Shown: positions 8,165 to 18,276, counted from the stretch's first letter. The stretch is 64,000 bases of DNA from Brevundimonas viscosa (GCF_900116065.1 NZ_FOZV01000004.1:1-64000); one strand, 5' to 3'. The notes: a model not told the origin generated them from the letters alone. Program-made: numbers and translations.

Positions 8165-8802
8165 TGAAACTCTCGGTCATCAAACTCGACGGCAAGGCCT
8201 CGGGCGACGTTGAACTGTCGGACGCCGTCTTCGGCATCACCGACATCCGCGGCGACCTGCTGGCCCGTTACGTCAACTGGCAGCTGGCCAAGCGCCGCGC
8301 CGGCACCCACAAGGTCCAGACCCGGAACGAGAACTCTCGCACCGGCAAGAAGATGTACAAGCAGAAGGGCACCGGCGGCGCCCGTCACGGTTCGCGCCGT
8401 GCGCCGCAGTTCGTCGGCGGCTCGCGCGCCTTCGGCCCGGTGGTCCGTTCGCACGGCTTCTCGCTGCCGAAGAAGGTCCGCGCCCTGGCCCTGAAGCACG
8501 CCCTGTCCTCCAAGGCGAAGGCCGGCGACCTGGTGGTCGTCGACACCGTCTCGGTCAAGGAGCCCAAGACCGCCAAGCTGCGCGAGCAGTTCGGCAAGCT
8601 GGGCTGGAGCAAGGCCCTGATCATCGCGGGTCCGGAAGTCGACGCGAACTTCGGCCTGGCCGCGCGCAACATCCCGCACATCGACGTGCTGCCGAACGCC
8701 GGCCTGAACGTCTATGACATCCTGCGGGCCGACAAGCTGGTGCTGACCAAGGCCGCCGTCGAGGCGATCGAGGCGCGCTTCTCTGAGAAGGAGGCCGCGT
8801 AA
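8164..8802 (+). CDS. rplD: 50S ribosomal protein L4
   Basis: L4 (212 aa) binds 23S rRNA near the exit tunnel; its extended loop lines the tunnel constriction. That loop is recognisable as [20 protein letters not shown], where substitutions cause macrolide resistance in other species. In E. coli L4 is the repressor of its own operon. One-base overlaps with rplC upstream and rplW downstream (TAATGG at 8800-8805) indicate coupled synthesis. Length and both termini are normal for alphaproteobacteria. Confidence 0.98.
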   Translation: MKLSVIKLDGKASGDVELSDAVFGITDIRGDLLARYVNWQLAKRRAGTHKVQTRNENSRTGKKMYKQKGTGGARHGSRRAPQFVGGSRAFGPVVRSHGFSLPKKVRALALKHALSSKAKAGDLVVVDTVSVKEPKTAKLREQFGKLGWSKALIIAGPEVDANFGLAARNIPHIDVLPNAGLNVYDILRADKLVLTKAAVEAIEARFSEKEAA

Positions 8803-9107
8803 TGGCCGGCGCTCAACCCACCGCCCGTCACTACGACACCATCCTGGCTCCGGTGATCACCGAGAAGGCCACGATCCTGTCGGAACAGAACAAGGTCGTC
8901 TTCCGCGTCGCGGACGACGCCACCAAGGACGAGATCGCCGCGGCGGTCGAGGCCCTGTTCAAGGTGAACGTGCTGAAGGTCAACACCCTCGTCCAGAAGG
9001 GCAAGACCAAGCGTTTCCGCGGCATCATGGGCCGTCGGGTCGACATCAAGAAAGCGATCGTGACGCTGGCCGAAGGCCAGTCGATCGACGTCACCACGGG
9101 GCTCTGA
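8802..9107 (+). CDS. rplW: 50S ribosomal protein L23
   Basis: L23 (101 aa) surrounds the tunnel exit and is the docking site for trigger factor and the signal recognition particle. The sequence shows [14 protein letters not shown] near the start, the central [23 protein letters not shown] and the terminal [12 protein letters not shown], all family hallmarks. It overlaps rplD by one base and is followed 4 nt later by rplB. Confidence 0.97.
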   Translation: MAGAQPTARHYDTILAPVITEKATILSEQNKVVFRVADDATKDEIAAAVEALFKVNVLKVNTLVQKGKTKRFRGIMGRRVDIKKAIVTLAEGQSIDVTTGL

Positions 9108-9111
9108 ACCG

Positions 9112-9945
9112 ATGGCTCTGAAGACCTACAATCCGACCTCGCCGGGCCGCCGCGCCCTGGTGCTGATCGACCGCTCGGAGCTCCACAAGGGCCGTCCGGA
9201 AAAGTCGCTCGTCGAAGGCCTGACCAAGTCGGGCGGTCGCGGGCAGGGCGGTCGCGTGGCCGTCCGCTTCCGCGGCGGCGGGGCCAAGACCCTGTACCGC
9301 AAGATCGACTTCAAGCGTCGCAAGTTCGCCTCGGCGACGGTCGAGCGCCTGGAGTACGATCCGAACAGGACCGCCTTCATCGCCCTCATCACCTATGAGG
9401 ACGGCGAAAAGGCCTACATCATCGCGCCGCAGCGCCTGAAGGCGGGCGACACGGTGGTGGCCGGCGAGCGCGTCGACGTGAAGCCGGGCAACGCCATGCC
9501 GCTCCGCTCGATGCCGGTGGGTACGATCATCCACAACATCGAGATGAAGCCGGGCAAGGGCGCCCAGCTGGCCCGTTCGGCCGGCGCCTACGCCCAGCTG
9601 GTCGGCCGCGACCAGGGCTACGCCCAGATCCGCCTCGGCTCGGGCGAGCTGCGCATGGTGCTGGACGGCTGCATGGCCACGGTGGGCGCGGTGTCGAACC
9701 CCGACCACATGAACCAGAACCTCGGCAAGGCGGGCCGCAAGCGTCACATGGGCTTCCGTCCGCACGTCCGCGGCGTGGCCATGAACCCGATCGACCACCC
9801 GCACGGTGGTGGTGAGGGTCGCACCTCGGGCGGCCGTACGCCGGTCACGCCGTGGGGCAAGGACACCAAGGGCACCCGCACCCGCAAGAACAAGGCCACG
9901 GACAAGTTCATCATCCGTAGCCGTCACGTGAAGAAGGCTCGCTAA
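9112..9945 (+). CDS. rplB: 50S ribosomal protein L2
   Basis: L2 (277 aa) is needed for subunit association and for the structure of the peptidyl transferase centre. The N-terminal [16 protein letters not shown] and the C-terminal block [18 protein letters not shown] are visible; the latter carries the highly conserved histidine (HPHGGGEG) found close to the active site. Full length. Spacing of 4 nt to rplW and 3 nt to rpsS keeps it within the S10 operon. Confidence 0.98.
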   Translation: MALKTYNPTSPGRRALVLIDRSELHKGRPEKSLVEGLTKSGGRGQGGRVAVRFRGGGAKTLYRKIDFKRRKFASATVERLEYDPNRTAFIALITYEDGEKAYIIAPQRLKAGDTVVAGERVDVKPGNAMPLRSMPVGTIIHNIEMKPGKGAQLARSAGAYAQLVGRDQGYAQIRLGSGELRMVLDGCMATVGAVSNPDHMNQNLGKAGRKRHMGFRPHVRGVAMNPIDHPHGGGEGRTSGGRTPVTPWGKDTKGTRTRKNKATDKFIIRSRHVKKAR

Positions 9946-9948
9946 CCG

Positions 9949-10227
9949 ATGGCCCGCTCCTCCTGGAAAGGCCCGTTCGTCGACGGGTATCTGCTCAAGA
10001 AGGCCGACGCCGTTCAATCGTCGGGCCGCAAGGACGTGATCAAGACCTGGTCGCGCCGCTCCACCATCCTGCCGCAGTTCGTCGGTCTGACGTTCGGCGT
10101 CCACAACGGCCAGAAGCACGTGCCGGTGTCCGTCTCCGAGGAGATGGTCGGCATGAAGCTCGGCGAGTTCGCCCCGACCCGGAACTTCCCGGGCCACGCG
10201 GCGGACAAGAAGGCCAAGAGGAAGTAA
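9949..10227 (+). CDS. rpsS: 30S ribosomal protein S19
   Basis: S19 (92 aa) forms a complex with S13 in the head of the 30S subunit near the A-site tRNA. The sequence [18 protein letters not shown] and the later [20 protein letters not shown] and [17 protein letters not shown] segments match the family end to end. It lies 3 nt after rplB and 3 nt before rplV. Confidence 0.98.
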   Translation: MARSSWKGPFVDGYLLKKADAVQSSGRKDVIKTWSRRSTILPQFVGLTFGVHNGQKHVPVSVSEEMVGMKLGEFAPTRNFPGHAADKKAKRK

Positions 10228-10230
10228 CCG

Positions 10231-10611
10231 ATGGCCCAGACCAAGAATCCCCGTCGGGTCGGCCAGACCGAAGCCCGCGCCAAGCTGGTGAACGTCCGGA
10301 TCAGCCCCCAGAAGCTGAACCTGGTCGCCGCCTCGATCCGCGGCCTGCCGGTGCAGAAGGCGCTCAACGAGCTGGAATTCAGCCGCAAGCGCATCGCCAC
10401 CGACGTCCGCAAGGTCCTGTACTCGGCCATCTCCAACGCCGAGAACAACCACAACCTCGACATCGACAACCTCGTCGTCGCCGAGGCCTTCGTGGGCAAG
10501 AACCTGGTGATGAAGCGTTTCGCGAGCCGTGCTCGCGGTCGTTCGTCGCGCATCCTGAAACCGTTCAGCGAGATCACCATCGTGGTCCGTGAAGCCGGCG
10601 AGGCCGCCTGA
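10231..10611 (+). CDS. rplV: 50S ribosomal protein L22
   Basis: L22 (126 aa) has a globular domain on the ribosome surface and a beta-hairpin lining the exit tunnel. The hairpin is seen as [20 protein letters not shown], the site of macrolide-tolerance mutations elsewhere. The N-terminus carries a lineage-typical extension ([19 protein letters not shown]). Its TGA overlaps the ATG of rpsC by one base (TGATG). Confidence 0.97.
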   Translation: MAQTKNPRRVGQTEARAKLVNVRISPQKLNLVAASIRGLPVQKALNELEFSRKRIATDVRKVLYSAISNAENNHNLDIDNLVVAEAFVGKNLVMKRFASRARGRSSRILKPFSEITIVVREAGEAA

Positions 10612-11366
10612 TGGGTCAGAAAGTCAATCCGGTCGGGCTGCGGCTCGGCGTCAACCGCACGTGGGACAGCCGCTGGTTCGCCGGCGGCGCCGACTACGCC
10701 AAGCTGCTGCACCAGGACCTGAAGCTGCGCGAGTGGCTGAAGGAGCGCCTGTCGGCCGCCGGCGTGTCGCGCATCATCATCGAGCGTCCGCACAAGAAGT
10801 GCCGCGTGACGATCTACGCCGCCCGTCCGGGCGTCGTGATCGGCAAGAAGGGCGCCGACATCGAGAAGCTGCGCAAGGACATCGCGGCCCAGACCGAAGG
10901 CGAGGTTCACCTGAACATCGTCGAAGTCCGCAAGCCCGAGACCGACGCCCAGCTGATCGCCGAGAACATCGCACAGCAGCTGGAACGCCGGATCGCCTTC
11001 CGTCGCGCCATGAAGCGCGCGATGCAGTCGGCCATGCGCCTGGGCGCCAAGGGCGTCCGCATCAACGTGTCGGGTCGCCTCGGCGGCGCCGAGATCGCGC
11101 GGATGGAGTGGTATCGCGAAGGCCGCGTGCCGCTGCACACCCTGCGCGCCGACATCGACTACGGCTTCTACGAAGCGAAGACGACGTACGGCATCATCGG
11201 CGTGAAGGTCTGGGTCTTTAAGGGTGAAGTGCTCGAGCACGATCCGATGGCCCAGGACAAGCGTTGGGCCCAGGAAGCCTCGGGTCCGTCGTCGAATGAA
11301 GGCCGCGAGCGCGGCGGCCCCCGCGGCGACCGCGGTCCGCGTCGCGACCGGGGACGTGAGAGCTAA
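10611..11366 (+). CDS. rpsC: 30S ribosomal protein S3 with Arg/Gly-rich tail
   Basis: S3 (251 aa) helps form the mRNA entry channel and its helicase activity. A type II KH domain is clear from [18 protein letters not shown], followed by the conserved C-terminal domain with [21 protein letters not shown]. The last 30 residues (such as [18 protein letters not shown]) form a charged, probably disordered tail, common in alphaproteobacteria and absent in E. coli. It overlaps rplV by one base and precedes rplP by 3 nt. Confidence 0.98.
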   Translation: MGQKVNPVGLRLGVNRTWDSRWFAGGADYAKLLHQDLKLREWLKERLSAAGVSRIIIERPHKKCRVTIYAARPGVVIGKKGADIEKLRKDIAAQTEGEVHLNIVEVRKPETDAQLIAENIAQQLERRIAFRRAMKRAMQSAMRLGAKGVRINVSGRLGGAEIARMEWYREGRVPLHTLRADIDYGFYEAKTTYGIIGVKVWVFKGEVLEHDPMAQDKRWAQEASGPSSNEGRERGGPRGDRGPRRDRGRES

Positions 11367-11369
11367 GTC

Positions 11370-11810
11370 ATGCTGCAACCGAAGAAGACCAAGTACCGCA
11401 AGGCCTTCAAGGGCCGCATCCACGGTGCGGCCAAGGGCGGCTTCTCGCTGAACTTCGGCTCGTACGGGCTGAAGACGGTCGAGCCGGAACGCATCACGGC
11501 GCGTCAGATCGAGGCGGCCCGCCGCGCGATCACCCGCCAGATGAAGCGTCAGGGCCGGGTGTGGATCCGGGTGTTCCCGGACCTGCCGGTCACCGGCAAG
11601 CCGGCGGAAGTCCGGATGGGCAAGGGCAAGGGCGCCGTGGACCACTGGGCCGCGCGCTGCCACCCGGGCCGCATCCTGTTCGAAATCGACGGCGTGCCGG
11701 ACGACATCGCCCGCGAGGCGCTGCGCCTCGGCGCCGCCAAGCTGCCGGTGCGCACCAAGGTGGTCACCCGCCTCGACGCCGGCGTCGCCCATACGGAGGC
11801 CGCTGCCTGA
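11370..11810 (+). CDS. rplP: 50S ribosomal protein L16
   Basis: L16 (146 aa) helps position A-site tRNA near the peptidyl transferase centre. [16 protein letters not shown] opens the protein, and [17 protein letters not shown] contains the arginine that is hydroxylated by YcfD-type oxygenases in some bacteria. The C-terminus is a few residues longer than in E. coli. Its TGA and the rpmC ATG share one base. Confidence 0.97.
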   Translation: MLQPKKTKYRKAFKGRIHGAAKGGFSLNFGSYGLKTVEPERITARQIEAARRAITRQMKRQGRVWIRVFPDLPVTGKPAEVRMGKGKGAVDHWAARCHPGRILFEIDGVPDDIAREALRLGAAKLPVRTKVVTRLDAGVAHTEAAA

Positions 11811-12007
11811 TGACCAAGATCGCCGATCTCCGGTCGCAAACCGCCGACCAGCTGTCCGACGAGCTGCTGAAGCTCAAGAAGGAACAGTTCAACCTGCGCT
11901 TCCAGGCCGCCACCGGCCAGATGGAAAAGACCCACCGGGTCTCGGAAGTGCGCAAGGACATCGCCCGCATCTCCACGCTGCTGCGTGAGAAGCGGACCGT
12001 CGCTTAA
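11810..12007 (+). CDS. rpmC: 50S ribosomal protein L29
   Basis: L29 (65 aa) is a small helical protein next to L23 at the tunnel exit. The start chosen is the ATG at 11810, which overlaps the rplP stop and gives the normal N-terminus [19 protein letters not shown]. Conserved [17 protein letters not shown] and the helical C-terminus are present. rpsQ follows after 10 nt. Confidence 0.97.
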   Translation: MTKIADLRSQTADQLSDELLKLKKEQFNLRFQAATGQMEKTHRVSEVRKDIARISTLLREKRTVA

Positions 12008-12017
12008 GGGAACGAAG

Positions 12018-12257
12018 ATGCCGAAGCGAATTCTCGAAGGCGTGGTCGTCTCCGACAAGGGCGACAAGACCGTCGTCGTCAAGGTCGAGCGCACCCTGCT
12101 GCACCCGGTCCTGAAGAAGACCGTCCGTCTGTCCAAGAAGTACCACGCCCACGACGAAGCCAACGCCCTCAAGGTCGGCGACCTGGCCCGCATCGTCGAG
12201 TGCGCCCCGAAGTCCAAGCTGAAGCGGTGGGAAGTCCTGCCCGCCTCGGCTTCGTAA
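12018..12257 (+). CDS. rpsQ: 30S ribosomal protein S17
   Basis: S17 (79 aa) binds 16S rRNA early in 30S assembly. The ATG at 12018, after a purine-rich AAGGGAACGAAG, gives the standard N-terminus [18 protein letters not shown]. The oligonucleotide-binding core with [10 protein letters not shown] and the terminal RWEVL are present. An in-frame ATG 33 nt upstream would add non-conserved residues overlapping rpmC, so it was not used. Confidence 0.97.
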   Translation: MPKRILEGVVVSDKGDKTVVVKVERTLLHPVLKKTVRLSKKYHAHDEANALKVGDLARIVECAPKSKLKRWEVLPASAS

Positions 12258-12275
12258 GAAGAAGGATCGGATCCC

Positions 12276-12644
12276 ATGATCCAGATGCAAACTAACCTGG
12301 AGGTGGCCGACAATTCGGGCGCTCGCCGGGTCATGTGCATCAAGGTGCTGGGCGGCTCCAAGCGCCGCTACGCCTCGGTGGGCGACACCATTGTCGCCTC
12401 GGTGAAGGAAGCGATCCCGCGCGGCCGCGTGAAGAAGGGCGACGTCGTTCGCGCCATCGTCGTGCGCACCGCCAAGGACATCATGCGCAAGGACGGCTCT
12501 GTCATCCGTTTCGACAAGTCGGCCGCCGTCATCGTCAACAAGCAGAACGAGCCGGTCGGCACCCGCATCTTCGGCCCGGTTCCGCGCGAGCTGCGCGCCA
12601 AGAACCACATGAAGATCATCTCGCTGGCTCCGGAGGTCCTGTAA
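12276..12644 (+). CDS. rplN: 50S ribosomal protein L14
   Basis: L14 (122 aa) lies at the subunit interface and contacts 16S helix 14; it is also the docking site for the silencing factor Rsf[21 protein letters not shown] is the canonical beginning, and the sequence is conserved to the end (FGPVPRELR...[10 protein letters not shown]). It is the first gene of the classical spc block, but only 18 nt separate it from rpsQ with no terminator, so S10 and spc genes look like one transcription unit. Confidence 0.98.
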   Translation: MIQMQTNLEVADNSGARRVMCIKVLGGSKRRYASVGDTIVASVKEAIPRGRVKKGDVVRAIVVRTAKDIMRKDGSVIRFDKSAAVIVNKQNEPVGTRIFGPVPRELRAKNHMKIISLAPEVL

Positions 12645-12646
12645 CC

Positions 12647-12955
12647 ATGGCCGCCAAGATCAAGAAGGGCGACAACGTCGTCGTCCTGACCGGCAAGGAC
12701 AAGGGCCGCACCGGCCAGGTCCTCAAGGTCCTTCCGACCGAAAACCGCGTGGTGGTGCAGGGGATCAACATGGTCCAGCGCCACACCCGCCCGACCCAGA
12801 TGGACCCGCAAGGGGGCATCAAGAACAAGGAAGCGTCGCTTCACCTGTCGAACGTCGCGATCGCCGACGCCAGCGGCAAGCCGACCCGCGTCGGCTTCCG
12901 CGAGGAAGACGGCAAGAAGGTCCGCTTCGCCAAGACGACGGGAGACGTCATCTGA
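12647..12955 (+). CDS. rplX: 50S ribosomal protein L24
   Basis: L24 (102 aa) initiates 50S assembly. The KOW motif is seen in [20 protein letters not shown] near the N-terminus. The ATG at 12647, 2 nt after the rplN stop, gives the expected start [11 protein letters not shown]. The protein ends in FAKTTGDVI and its TGA overlaps the ATG of rplE by one base. Confidence 0.97.
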   Translation: MAAKIKKGDNVVVLTGKDKGRTGQVLKVLPTENRVVVQGINMVQRHTRPTQMDPQGGIKNKEASLHLSNVAIADASGKPTRVGFREEDGKKVRFAKTTGDVI

Positions 12956-13512
12956 TGGCTACCGAGAAATACACCCCGCGGCTGAAGTCCGAATACGTCT
13001 CGCGCATCCGCAAGACGATGAAGGAAAAGTTCGGCTACACCAACGAGATGCAGGTGCCCAAGCTGGACAAGATCGTCCTGAACATGGGCATCGGCGAAGC
13101 CGTGGCCGACTCCAAGAAGGCGACCGCCGCCCTCAAGGACCTGACCGCGATCGCCGGCCAGAAGGCCGTGCCGACCAAGGCCCGCAACTCCATCGCCGGC
13201 TTCAAGCTGCGCGAAGGCATGGTCATCGGCGGCAAGGTCACCCTGCGCGGCGACCAGATGTACGAGTTCCTGGACCGGTTCATCACCATCGCGCTTCCGC
13301 GCGTGAAGGATTTCCGGGGCCTGAAGGGCACCTCGTTCGACGGTCGCGGCAACTACGCCACCGGTCTGAAGGAGCACATCGTGTTCCCCGAGATCAACTA
13401 CGACCAGATCGACCAGATGTGGGGCATGGACATCGTTGTCTGCACCACGGCCAAGACCGATGAGGAGGCCAAGGCCCTTCTCACCGAGTTCAAGTTCCCG
13501 TTCGTGAACTGA
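12955..13512 (+). CDS. rplE: 50S ribosomal protein L5
   Basis: L5 (185 aa) binds 5S rRNA and contacts P-site tRNA. Conserved elements include [33 protein letters not shown] and the loop [19 protein letters not shown]. Full length. One-base overlap with rplX and 19 nt to rpsN, which has its own AGGGAAGAG ribosome site. Confidence 0.98.
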   Translation: MATEKYTPRLKSEYVSRIRKTMKEKFGYTNEMQVPKLDKIVLNMGIGEAVADSKKATAALKDLTAIAGQKAVPTKARNSIAGFKLREGMVIGGKVTLRGDQMYEFLDRFITIALPRVKDFRGLKGTSFDGRGNYATGLKEHIVFPEINYDQIDQMWGMDIVVCTTAKTDEEAKALLTEFKFPFVN

Positions 13513-13531
13513 GCGGGAAGGGAAGAGAACA

Positions 13532-13837
13532 ATGGCTAAGAAGTCCGCCGTGAACCGCAACGAGATGGTCAAGGCCCTCGTCGCGAAGTACGCCGACAAG
13601 CGCGCCGCCCTGAAGGCGACCGCCAACGACGAGTCGCTGCCGCTGGAGGAGCGCTTCGAGGCGCGCCTGAAGCTGGCGCAGCTGCCGCGCAACTCGGCGC
13701 CGAACCGCATCCGCAACCGCTGCGAGGTGACGGGCCGTCCGCGCGCCTACTATCGCAAGCTGAAGATGAGCCGGATCGCCCTGCGTGAGCTGGGCAACCT
13801 GGGTCAGATCCCCGGCCTGACGAAGTCGAGCTGGTAA
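13532..13837 (+). CDS. rpsN: 30S ribosomal protein S14, zinc-independent type
   Basis: S14 (101 aa) completes the 30S head. This is the long C-minus form: the zinc-binding CxxC pairs are absent and a single Cys occurs in [20 protein letters not shown]. The C-terminal [19 protein letters not shown] is typical of the family. Position between rplE and rpsH is the classical one. Confidence 0.97.
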   Translation: MAKKSAVNRNEMVKALVAKYADKRAALKATANDESLPLEERFEARLKLAQLPRNSAPNRIRNRCEVTGRPRAYYRKLKMSRIALRELGNLGQIPGLTKSSW

Positions 13838-13853
13838 GGGGAGACAGACAGTC

Positions 13854-14252
13854 ATGATGATCAACGATCCCCTGAGCGACATGATCGCCCGCATCAAGAA
13901 CGCCGCGACCCGCAAGCGTTCGAAGGTGCTGACCCCGGCCTCGCGCCTGCGCCAGCGCGTCCTCGACGTGCTGCAGGACGAAGGCTACATCCGCGGCTAC
14001 AACCTGGTTCAGAACCCGGGCGAGTTTCCGCAGTTCGAGATCGAGCTGAAGTATTTCGACGGCGCCCCGGTGATCGCCGAGATCAGCCGCGTGTCGAAGC
14101 CCGGCCGTCGCGTCTACTCGGCCATCAGCGACCTGAAGCCGGTCAAGAACGGCCTCGGCATCTCGATCCTTTCGACGTCCAAGGGCGTCATGTCCGACGC
14201 CGCGGCCCGCGAGGCCAACGTGGGCGGCGAAGTTCTCTGCAGGGTCTACTAA
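13854..14252 (+). CDS. rpsH: 30S ribosomal protein S8
   Basis: S8 (132 aa) binds the central domain of 16S rRNA and in E. coli is the translational repressor of the spc operon. The opening reads [14 protein letters not shown] and the end carries [20 protein letters not shown]. Two ATG codons in tandem (13854 and 13857) follow GGGGAGACAGACAGTC; either could be used, changing the protein by one residue. rplF starts 1 nt after the stop. Confidence 0.97.
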   Translation: MMINDPLSDMIARIKNAATRKRSKVLTPASRLRQRVLDVLQDEGYIRGYNLVQNPGEFPQFEIELKYFDGAPVIAEISRVSKPGRRVYSAISDLKPVKNGLGISILSTSKGVMSDAAAREANVGGEVLCRVY

Positions 14253-14253
14253 G

Positions 14254-14787
14254 ATGTCCCGTATCGGCAAGAAAACCATCGCGATCCCGAAGGGTGTGAC
14301 CGTCTCGCTCGACGGCCAGACCGTGTCGGTGAAGGGTCCCAAGGGCGAGCGCACCTGGACCGTCGCCGAAGAGATCGAGGTCAAGCAGGAAGGCGATGAG
14401 CTGTCGCTGACCCCGCGTTCCGACACCCCGCGCGCCCGCGCGATGTGGGGCCTGTCGCGGACCCTGGTCGACAACATGGTCACCGGCGTCACCACCGGCT
14501 TCGACAAGACGCTGGAGCTGGTCGGCGTGGGCTACCGCGCGGCGATGAAGGGCAGCCAGCTGTCGCTGCAGCTCGGCTTCTCGCACGAGGTCGACATCGA
14601 TCCGCCGGCGGGCGTGACCTTCGCCGTGCCGAAGCAGACCGAGATCAAGATCTCGGGCAGCGACAAGCAGGCCGTGGGCCAGATCGCCGCCGTCATCCGC
14701 AAGCTGCGTCCGCCGGAGCCCTACAAGGGCAAGGGCGTCCGCTACGCGGGCGAGACCGTGCGCCGCAAGGAAGGCAAGAAGAAGTAA
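14254..14787 (+). CDS. rplF: 50S ribosomal protein L6
   Basis: L6 (177 aa) lies near the GTPase-associated region of the 50S subunit. [15 protein letters not shown] opens the protein, and the second domain ends with the signature [21 protein letters not shown]. Normal length. It begins one base after rpsH and ends 3 nt before rplR. Confidence 0.97.
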   Translation: MSRIGKKTIAIPKGVTVSLDGQTVSVKGPKGERTWTVAEEIEVKQEGDELSLTPRSDTPRARAMWGLSRTLVDNMVTGVTTGFDKTLELVGVGYRAAMKGSQLSLQLGFSHEVDIDPPAGVTFAVPKQTEIKISGSDKQAVGQIAAVIRKLRPPEPYKGKGVRYAGETVRRKEGKKK

Positions 14788-14790
14788 GCC

Positions 14791-15147
14791 ATGGCCACCA
14801 CTCTCAAGCAAAACGCCAAGCGTCGCGCCGAGCGCACCCGTCGCCGCCTGAAGGCCGTGGCCAACGGCCGCCTGCGCCTGTCGGTCTACCGGTCGGACAA
14901 GAACATCTCGGCCCAGATCATCGACGACGCCCAGGGCGTCACCGTGGCCTCGGCCTCGTCGCTGGAAGGCGGCAAGGGTTCGAAGGGTTCGGACGTCGCC
15001 TCGGCCGCCAAGATCGGCAAGCTGATCGCGGAGCGCGCCATCGAGAAGGGCGTCAAGGACGTCGTCTTCGACCGCGGCGGCTACATCTATCACGGCCGGG
15101 TCAAGGCCCTGGCGGAGGCCGCGCGCGAAGCCGGCCTGAACTTCTAA
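14791..15147 (+). CDS. rplR: 50S ribosomal protein L18
   Basis: L18 (118 aa) carries 5S rRNA into the large subunit together with L5. The Arg/Lys-rich N-terminus ([14 protein letters not shown]) and the core [19 protein letters not shown] plus the terminal [20 protein letters not shown] are all present. rpsE follows after 12 nt with AAGGGACGAG as ribosome site. Confidence 0.97.
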   Translation: MATTLKQNAKRRAERTRRRLKAVANGRLRLSVYRSDKNISAQIIDDAQGVTVASASSLEGGKGSKGSDVASAAKIGKLIAERAIEKGVKDVVFDRGGYIYHGRVKALAEAAREAGLNF

Positions 15148-15159
15148 GGGACGAGAAGC

Positions 15160-15762
15160 ATGGCTCGTGAACCCAACCGCGGCGGCGGCGACCGCAACCG
15201 TCGCGACAACCGCAACGCTCCCGCCGCCGATGGTCCGGACTCGGACATCGTCGAGAAGCTGGTGCACATCAACCGCGTCGCCGCCACCGTGAAGGGCGGC
15301 CGCCGGTTCTCGTTCGCGGCCCTGATGGTCGTCGGCGACGGCAAGGGCCGCGTCGGCTTCGGTCACGGCAAGGCGCGCGAAGTGCCGGAAGCCATCCGCA
15401 AGGCGACCGAAGAAGCCAAGAAGACGATGATCCGCGTGCCGCTGCGCGAGAACCGCACCCTGCACCACGACGGTCAGGGCCGCTGGGGCGCCGGCAAGAT
15501 CATGATGCGCGCGGCCCCTCCGGGCACCGGCGTCATCGCGGGCGGTCCGATGCGCGCGGTCCTCGAAACCCTCGGCGTCCAGGACGTCGTGGGCAAGTCG
15601 ACCGGCTCGTCGAACCCCTACAACATGATCCGCGCCACCTTCGAAGCCCTGAAGGTCCAGTCCTCGCCCCGCCAGGTCGCGTCCAAGCGCGGCAAGAAGG
15701 TCGCGGACCTGATGGGTCGTCGCAACGACGGCGCCTCGGCGCCCGAAGCCATCGAGAGCTGA
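15160..15762 (+). CDS. rpsE: 30S ribosomal protein S5
   Basis: S5 (200 aa) lies in the 30S body and contributes to decoding fidelity. The N-terminus has an additional Arg/Asn-rich segment ([18 protein letters not shown]), longer than in E. coli. The double-stranded RNA-binding region with the [20 protein letters not shown] loop and the [16 protein letters not shown] helix are conserved. rpmD begins 2 nt after its stop. Confidence 0.97.
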   Translation: MAREPNRGGGDRNRRDNRNAPAADGPDSDIVEKLVHINRVAATVKGGRRFSFAALMVVGDGKGRVGFGHGKAREVPEAIRKATEEAKKTMIRVPLRENRTLHHDGQGRWGAGKIMMRAAPPGTGVIAGGPMRAVLETLGVQDVVGKSTGSSNPYNMIRATFEALKVQSSPRQVASKRGKKVADLMGRRNDGASAPEAIES

Positions 15763-15764
15763 TC

Positions 15765-15959
15765 ATGGCCAAGAAAGAACAAGCCACCGTCACCGTCCGC
15801 CAGACGGGCTCGCCGATCCGCCGCAAGGCCGACCAGCGCGCCACCTTGGTCGGCCTCGGCCTGAACCGCGTGGGTCGCGAGACGACCCTCGAGGACACCC
15901 CGGCGGTCCGCGGCATGATCGCCAAGGTCGCCCACATGGTGGAAGTGGTCGAGAAGTAA
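15765..15959 (+). CDS. rpmD: 50S ribosomal protein L30
   Basis: L30 (64 aa) is a small peripheral protein of the large subunit. The pattern [20 protein letters not shown], then [22 protein letters not shown], matches the family. It is the last gene before a 215-nt gap that carries palindromic repeats; the usual next gene, rplO, follows after that gap. Confidence 0.96.
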   Translation: MAKKEQATVTVRQTGSPIRRKADQRATLVGLGLNRVGRETTLEDTPAVRGMIAKVAHMVEVVEK

Positions 15960-15963
15960 CGAA

Positions 15964-16120
15964 ATCTCCCTCCCCCTGCAGGGGGAGGGAAGATCGCCGC
16001 TTGCGGCGATCGGGTGGGGGCGGCTATAGGCCGCCCTTCATTGCGTTCCGGGGGTGGCTGTTACGGCGCCCCCACCCGGCCGCTTCGCGGCCACCCTCCC
16101 CGGACGGGGAGGGCGAAGCC
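15964..16120. repeat. Compound palindromic intergenic repeat between rpmD and rplO
   Basis: A chain of inverted repeats fills most of the rpmD-rplO gap: CTCCCCCTGCAGGGGGAG, GATCGCCGCTTGCGGCGATC, a GGTGGGGGCG block complemented by CGCCCCCACC further on, GGCCGCTTCGCGGCC, and CCTCCCCGGACGGGGAGG. It belongs with the GGTGGAGGGGGA family at 31241-31363 and 34852-34900. Resembles BIME/REP-type elements. It sits inside the ribosomal operon and could shape transcript processing, which is inference. Confidence 0.8.
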
Positions 16121-16174
16121 AACCAGCCGAGTCCGCTCGTCGAGCGGGCGCTAGCACCCGAAAGGATCAGGCAC

Positions 16175-16768
16175 ATGAAACTGAACGAAATCCGCGACAA
16201 CGAAGGCGCCCACAAGAAGCGCATGCGCGTCGGCCGGGGCCCGGGTTCGGGCAAGGGCAAGACCTCGGGCCGCGGCGTCAAGGGTCAGAAGTCCCGCACC
16301 GGCGTCAGCCTGCTGGGCTTCGAAGGCGGCCAGATGCCGCTGTACATGCGTATGCCCAAGCGCGGCTTCAACAACCCCGGCGCCCTGAAGCTTGCCGAGG
16401 TCAACCTGTGGCGTCTGCAGGATGCCGTCGACGCCAAGAAGCTGGACGCCAAGAAGGAGATCAACGGCGAGGCCCTGGTGGCCGCCGGCGTGATCCGCCG
16501 CGTCAAGGACGGCGTTCGCGTGCTCGGTACCGGCGAGCTGAAGGCCAAGCTGAACCTGGTGGTCTGGTCGGCCTCCTCGGGCGCCGTGAAGGCCATCGAG
16601 GCCGCCGGCGGCACGGTGACCCAGCAGCGCATCGAGGCCGAGGCCAAGGCCGCGGCGCGCGTCGAGAAGCGCAACGCCGCCAAGGGCAAGGCTCCGGCGC
16701 CGAAGGCCCCCAAGGGCGGCGCCAACAAGGTGTCGGCCCGCGCCCGCCGGACCGCGGCGGCGAAATAA
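16175..16768 (+). CDS. rplO: 50S ribosomal protein L15 with long C-terminal extension
   Basis: L15 (197 aa) is a late 50S assembly protein spanning several rRNA domains. The start at 16175 follows AAAGGATCAGGCAC and gives [18 protein letters not shown]; the Gly-rich [19 protein letters not shown] is diagnostic. Beyond the usual end near residue 145-150 there is a 45-residue Ala/Lys-rich tail (such as [14 protein letters not shown]). The gene is detached from rpmD by a repeat-filled gap. Confidence 0.96.
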   Translation: MKLNEIRDNEGAHKKRMRVGRGPGSGKGKTSGRGVKGQKSRTGVSLLGFEGGQMPLYMRMPKRGFNNPGALKLAEVNLWRLQDAVDAKKLDAKKEINGEALVAAGVIRRVKDGVRVLGTGELKAKLNLVVWSASSGAVKAIEAAGGTVTQQRIEAEAKAAARVEKRNAAKGKAPAPKAPKGGANKVSARARRTAAAK

Positions 16769-16774
16769 GCTGAC

Positions 16775-16803
16775 GGGCGCCCTCGCCACGGGGGCGCCCT
16801 TCT
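16775..16803 (+). terminator. GC hairpin after rplO (possible attenuator)
   Basis: GGGCGCCC (16775-16782) pairs with GGGCGCCC (16792-16799) across a 9-nt loop, followed by TTCTCCT. The T tract is poor, and secY must be transcribed through it or from a new promoter, so partial termination or RNA processing is more likely than a full stop. Confidence 0.4.
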
Positions 16804-16871
16804 CCTATCTGGACGCAGGCGGCGACTTCGGGTCGGATGCGCCGCGTTCTGATCAGTCGGGGTGACGACAC

Positions 16872-18251
16872 ATGGCTTCGGCCGCCGAACAACTCGCAGC
16901 AAACATGAACATGGGCTCGTTCGCCCGCGCGACCGAGCTGCACAAGCGTCTGCTGTTCACGCTCATGGCCCTGCTGGTCTACCGGATCGGCACCTATGTG
17001 CCGATCCCCGGCATCAACGCCGAAGCCTTCCTGCAGTTCTTCCAGAACCCCGACGGCCAGCGCGGCATCCTGGACATGTTCAACATGTTCTCGGGCGGCG
17101 CCGTCGAGCGCATGGCCGTGTTCGCGCTGAACGTGATGCCCTACATCTCGGCCTCGATCATCGTGCAGCTGCTCGGCGCGGTGTATCCGCCGTGGGAGAA
17201 GCTGAAGAAGGAAGGCGGCGAGAGCGGCCGCAAGCAACTGAACCAGTACACCCGCTACCTCACCGTGGTGCTGGCGCTGTTCCAGTCGGGCGGCATCGCC
17301 ATCGGCCTGAACGCCCAGCCGGGGCTGATCGACCAGCCGGGCCTGTTCTTCATCGTCTCGACCATCACCGTCCTGACCGGCGGGACCATGTTCCTGATGT
17401 GGCTCGGCGAGCAGGTCACCGCCCGCGGCGTCGGCAACGGCATCTCGCTGATCATCTTCGCCGGCATCGTCGCCGTGCTGCCGGGCGCCATCGCCCGCAT
17501 GTTCGGCCTCGCCCAGGAAGGCCAGATCTCGGCCTTCACCCTGCTGTTCTTCGTGGCCATGGCCGTCGCCGTGGTGGTCTTCATCGTCTTCATGGAGCGC
17601 GCCCAGCGCCGGCTGCTGATCCAGTATCCGAAGCGCCAGGAGGGCAACCGCATGGCCGGGGGCGAGCGCTCGTTCCTGCCGCTGAAGGTCAACACCGCCG
17701 GGGTCATCCCGCCGATCTTCGCCTCGTCGCTGTTGATGCTGCCGACCACGGTGGCGCAGATGACCGCCAACGCCGATCTGCCGTCGTGGATGAGCTGGCT
17801 GCCGGTCGTCACGGCCGAGATGCAACACGGCCGGCCGGTCTTCATGATCTTCTACGGCGCGCTGATCATCTTCTTCACCTTCTTCTACACCTCGATCACC
17901 TTCAATCCGGAGGACACGGCCGAGAACCTGCGCAAGTACGGCGGCTTCCTGCCGGGCATCCGTCCGGGCAAGCGGACGGCCGAGTATCTCGACTATGTGC
18001 TGACCCGCCTGACCGTGATCGGCGCCGCCTACATCACCGCCGTCTGCCTGGTGCCGGAAATGCTGATGGCCAACTCCGGCATGGGGCCGGCGATCATCGG
18101 CGGCACCTCGATCCTGATCGTCGTGTCGGTGACCATGGACACGGTGGCCCAGATCCAGTCGCACCTGCTGGCGCACCAGTACGAAGGCCTGATCAAGAAG
18201 GCCAAGCTGCGCGGCCGCGGCCGCGGGACCACGGCGCCGGCGCGTCGCTGA
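16872..18251 (+). CDS. secY: Protein translocase subunit SecY
   Basis: SecY (459 aa) is the channel of the Sec translocon in the inner membrane, working with SecE, SecG and SecA. About ten hydrophobic helices can be placed, beginning with LLFTLMALLVYRIGTYVPIP, whose end (GTYVPIPGIN) is a SecY signature. The plug-region motif NMFSGGAVERMAVFALNVMP and the long cytoplasmic loop before helix 6 (RRLLIQYPKRQEG) are present. adk follows after 25 nt, as in many bacteria. Start ATG 16872 agrees with family N-termini. Confidence 0.98.
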   Translation: MASAAEQLAANMNMGSFARATELHKRLLFTLMALLVYRIGTYVPIPGINAEAFLQFFQNPDGQRGILDMFNMFSGGAVERMAVFALNVMPYISASIIVQLLGAVYPPWEKLKKEGGESGRKQLNQYTRYLTVVLALFQSGGIAIGLNAQPGLIDQPGLFFIVSTITVLTGGTMFLMWLGEQVTARGVGNGISLIIFAGIVAVLPGAIARMFGLAQEGQISAFTLLFFVAMAVAVVVFIVFMERAQRRLLIQYPKRQEGNRMAGGERSFLPLKVNTAGVIPPIFASSLLMLPTTVAQMTANADLPSWMSWLPVVTAEMQHGRPVFMIFYGALIIFFTFFYTSITFNPEDTAENLRKYGGFLPGIRPGKRTAEYLDYVLTRLTVIGAAYITAVCLVPEMLMANSGMGPAIIGGTSILIVVSVTMDTVAQIQSHLLAHQYEGLIKKAKLRGRGRGTTAPARR

Positions 18252-18276
18252 TCACCTACGCTCGGGGAGGGCGACG

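Noticed and set aside
10014..11792. 592-codon minus-strand frame within the ribosomal operon
   Set aside because: Antisense of rpsS, rplV, rpsC and rplP, all conserved end to end; GC-driven artefact.
15960..16174. CRISPR-like repeat region
   Set aside because: Repeats are palindromes of different sequence with no regular spacer or cas genes.
16503..18176. 557-codon minus-strand frame opposite secY
   Set aside because: secY is certain; the antisense frame is an Asp/His/Arg-rich GC artefact.
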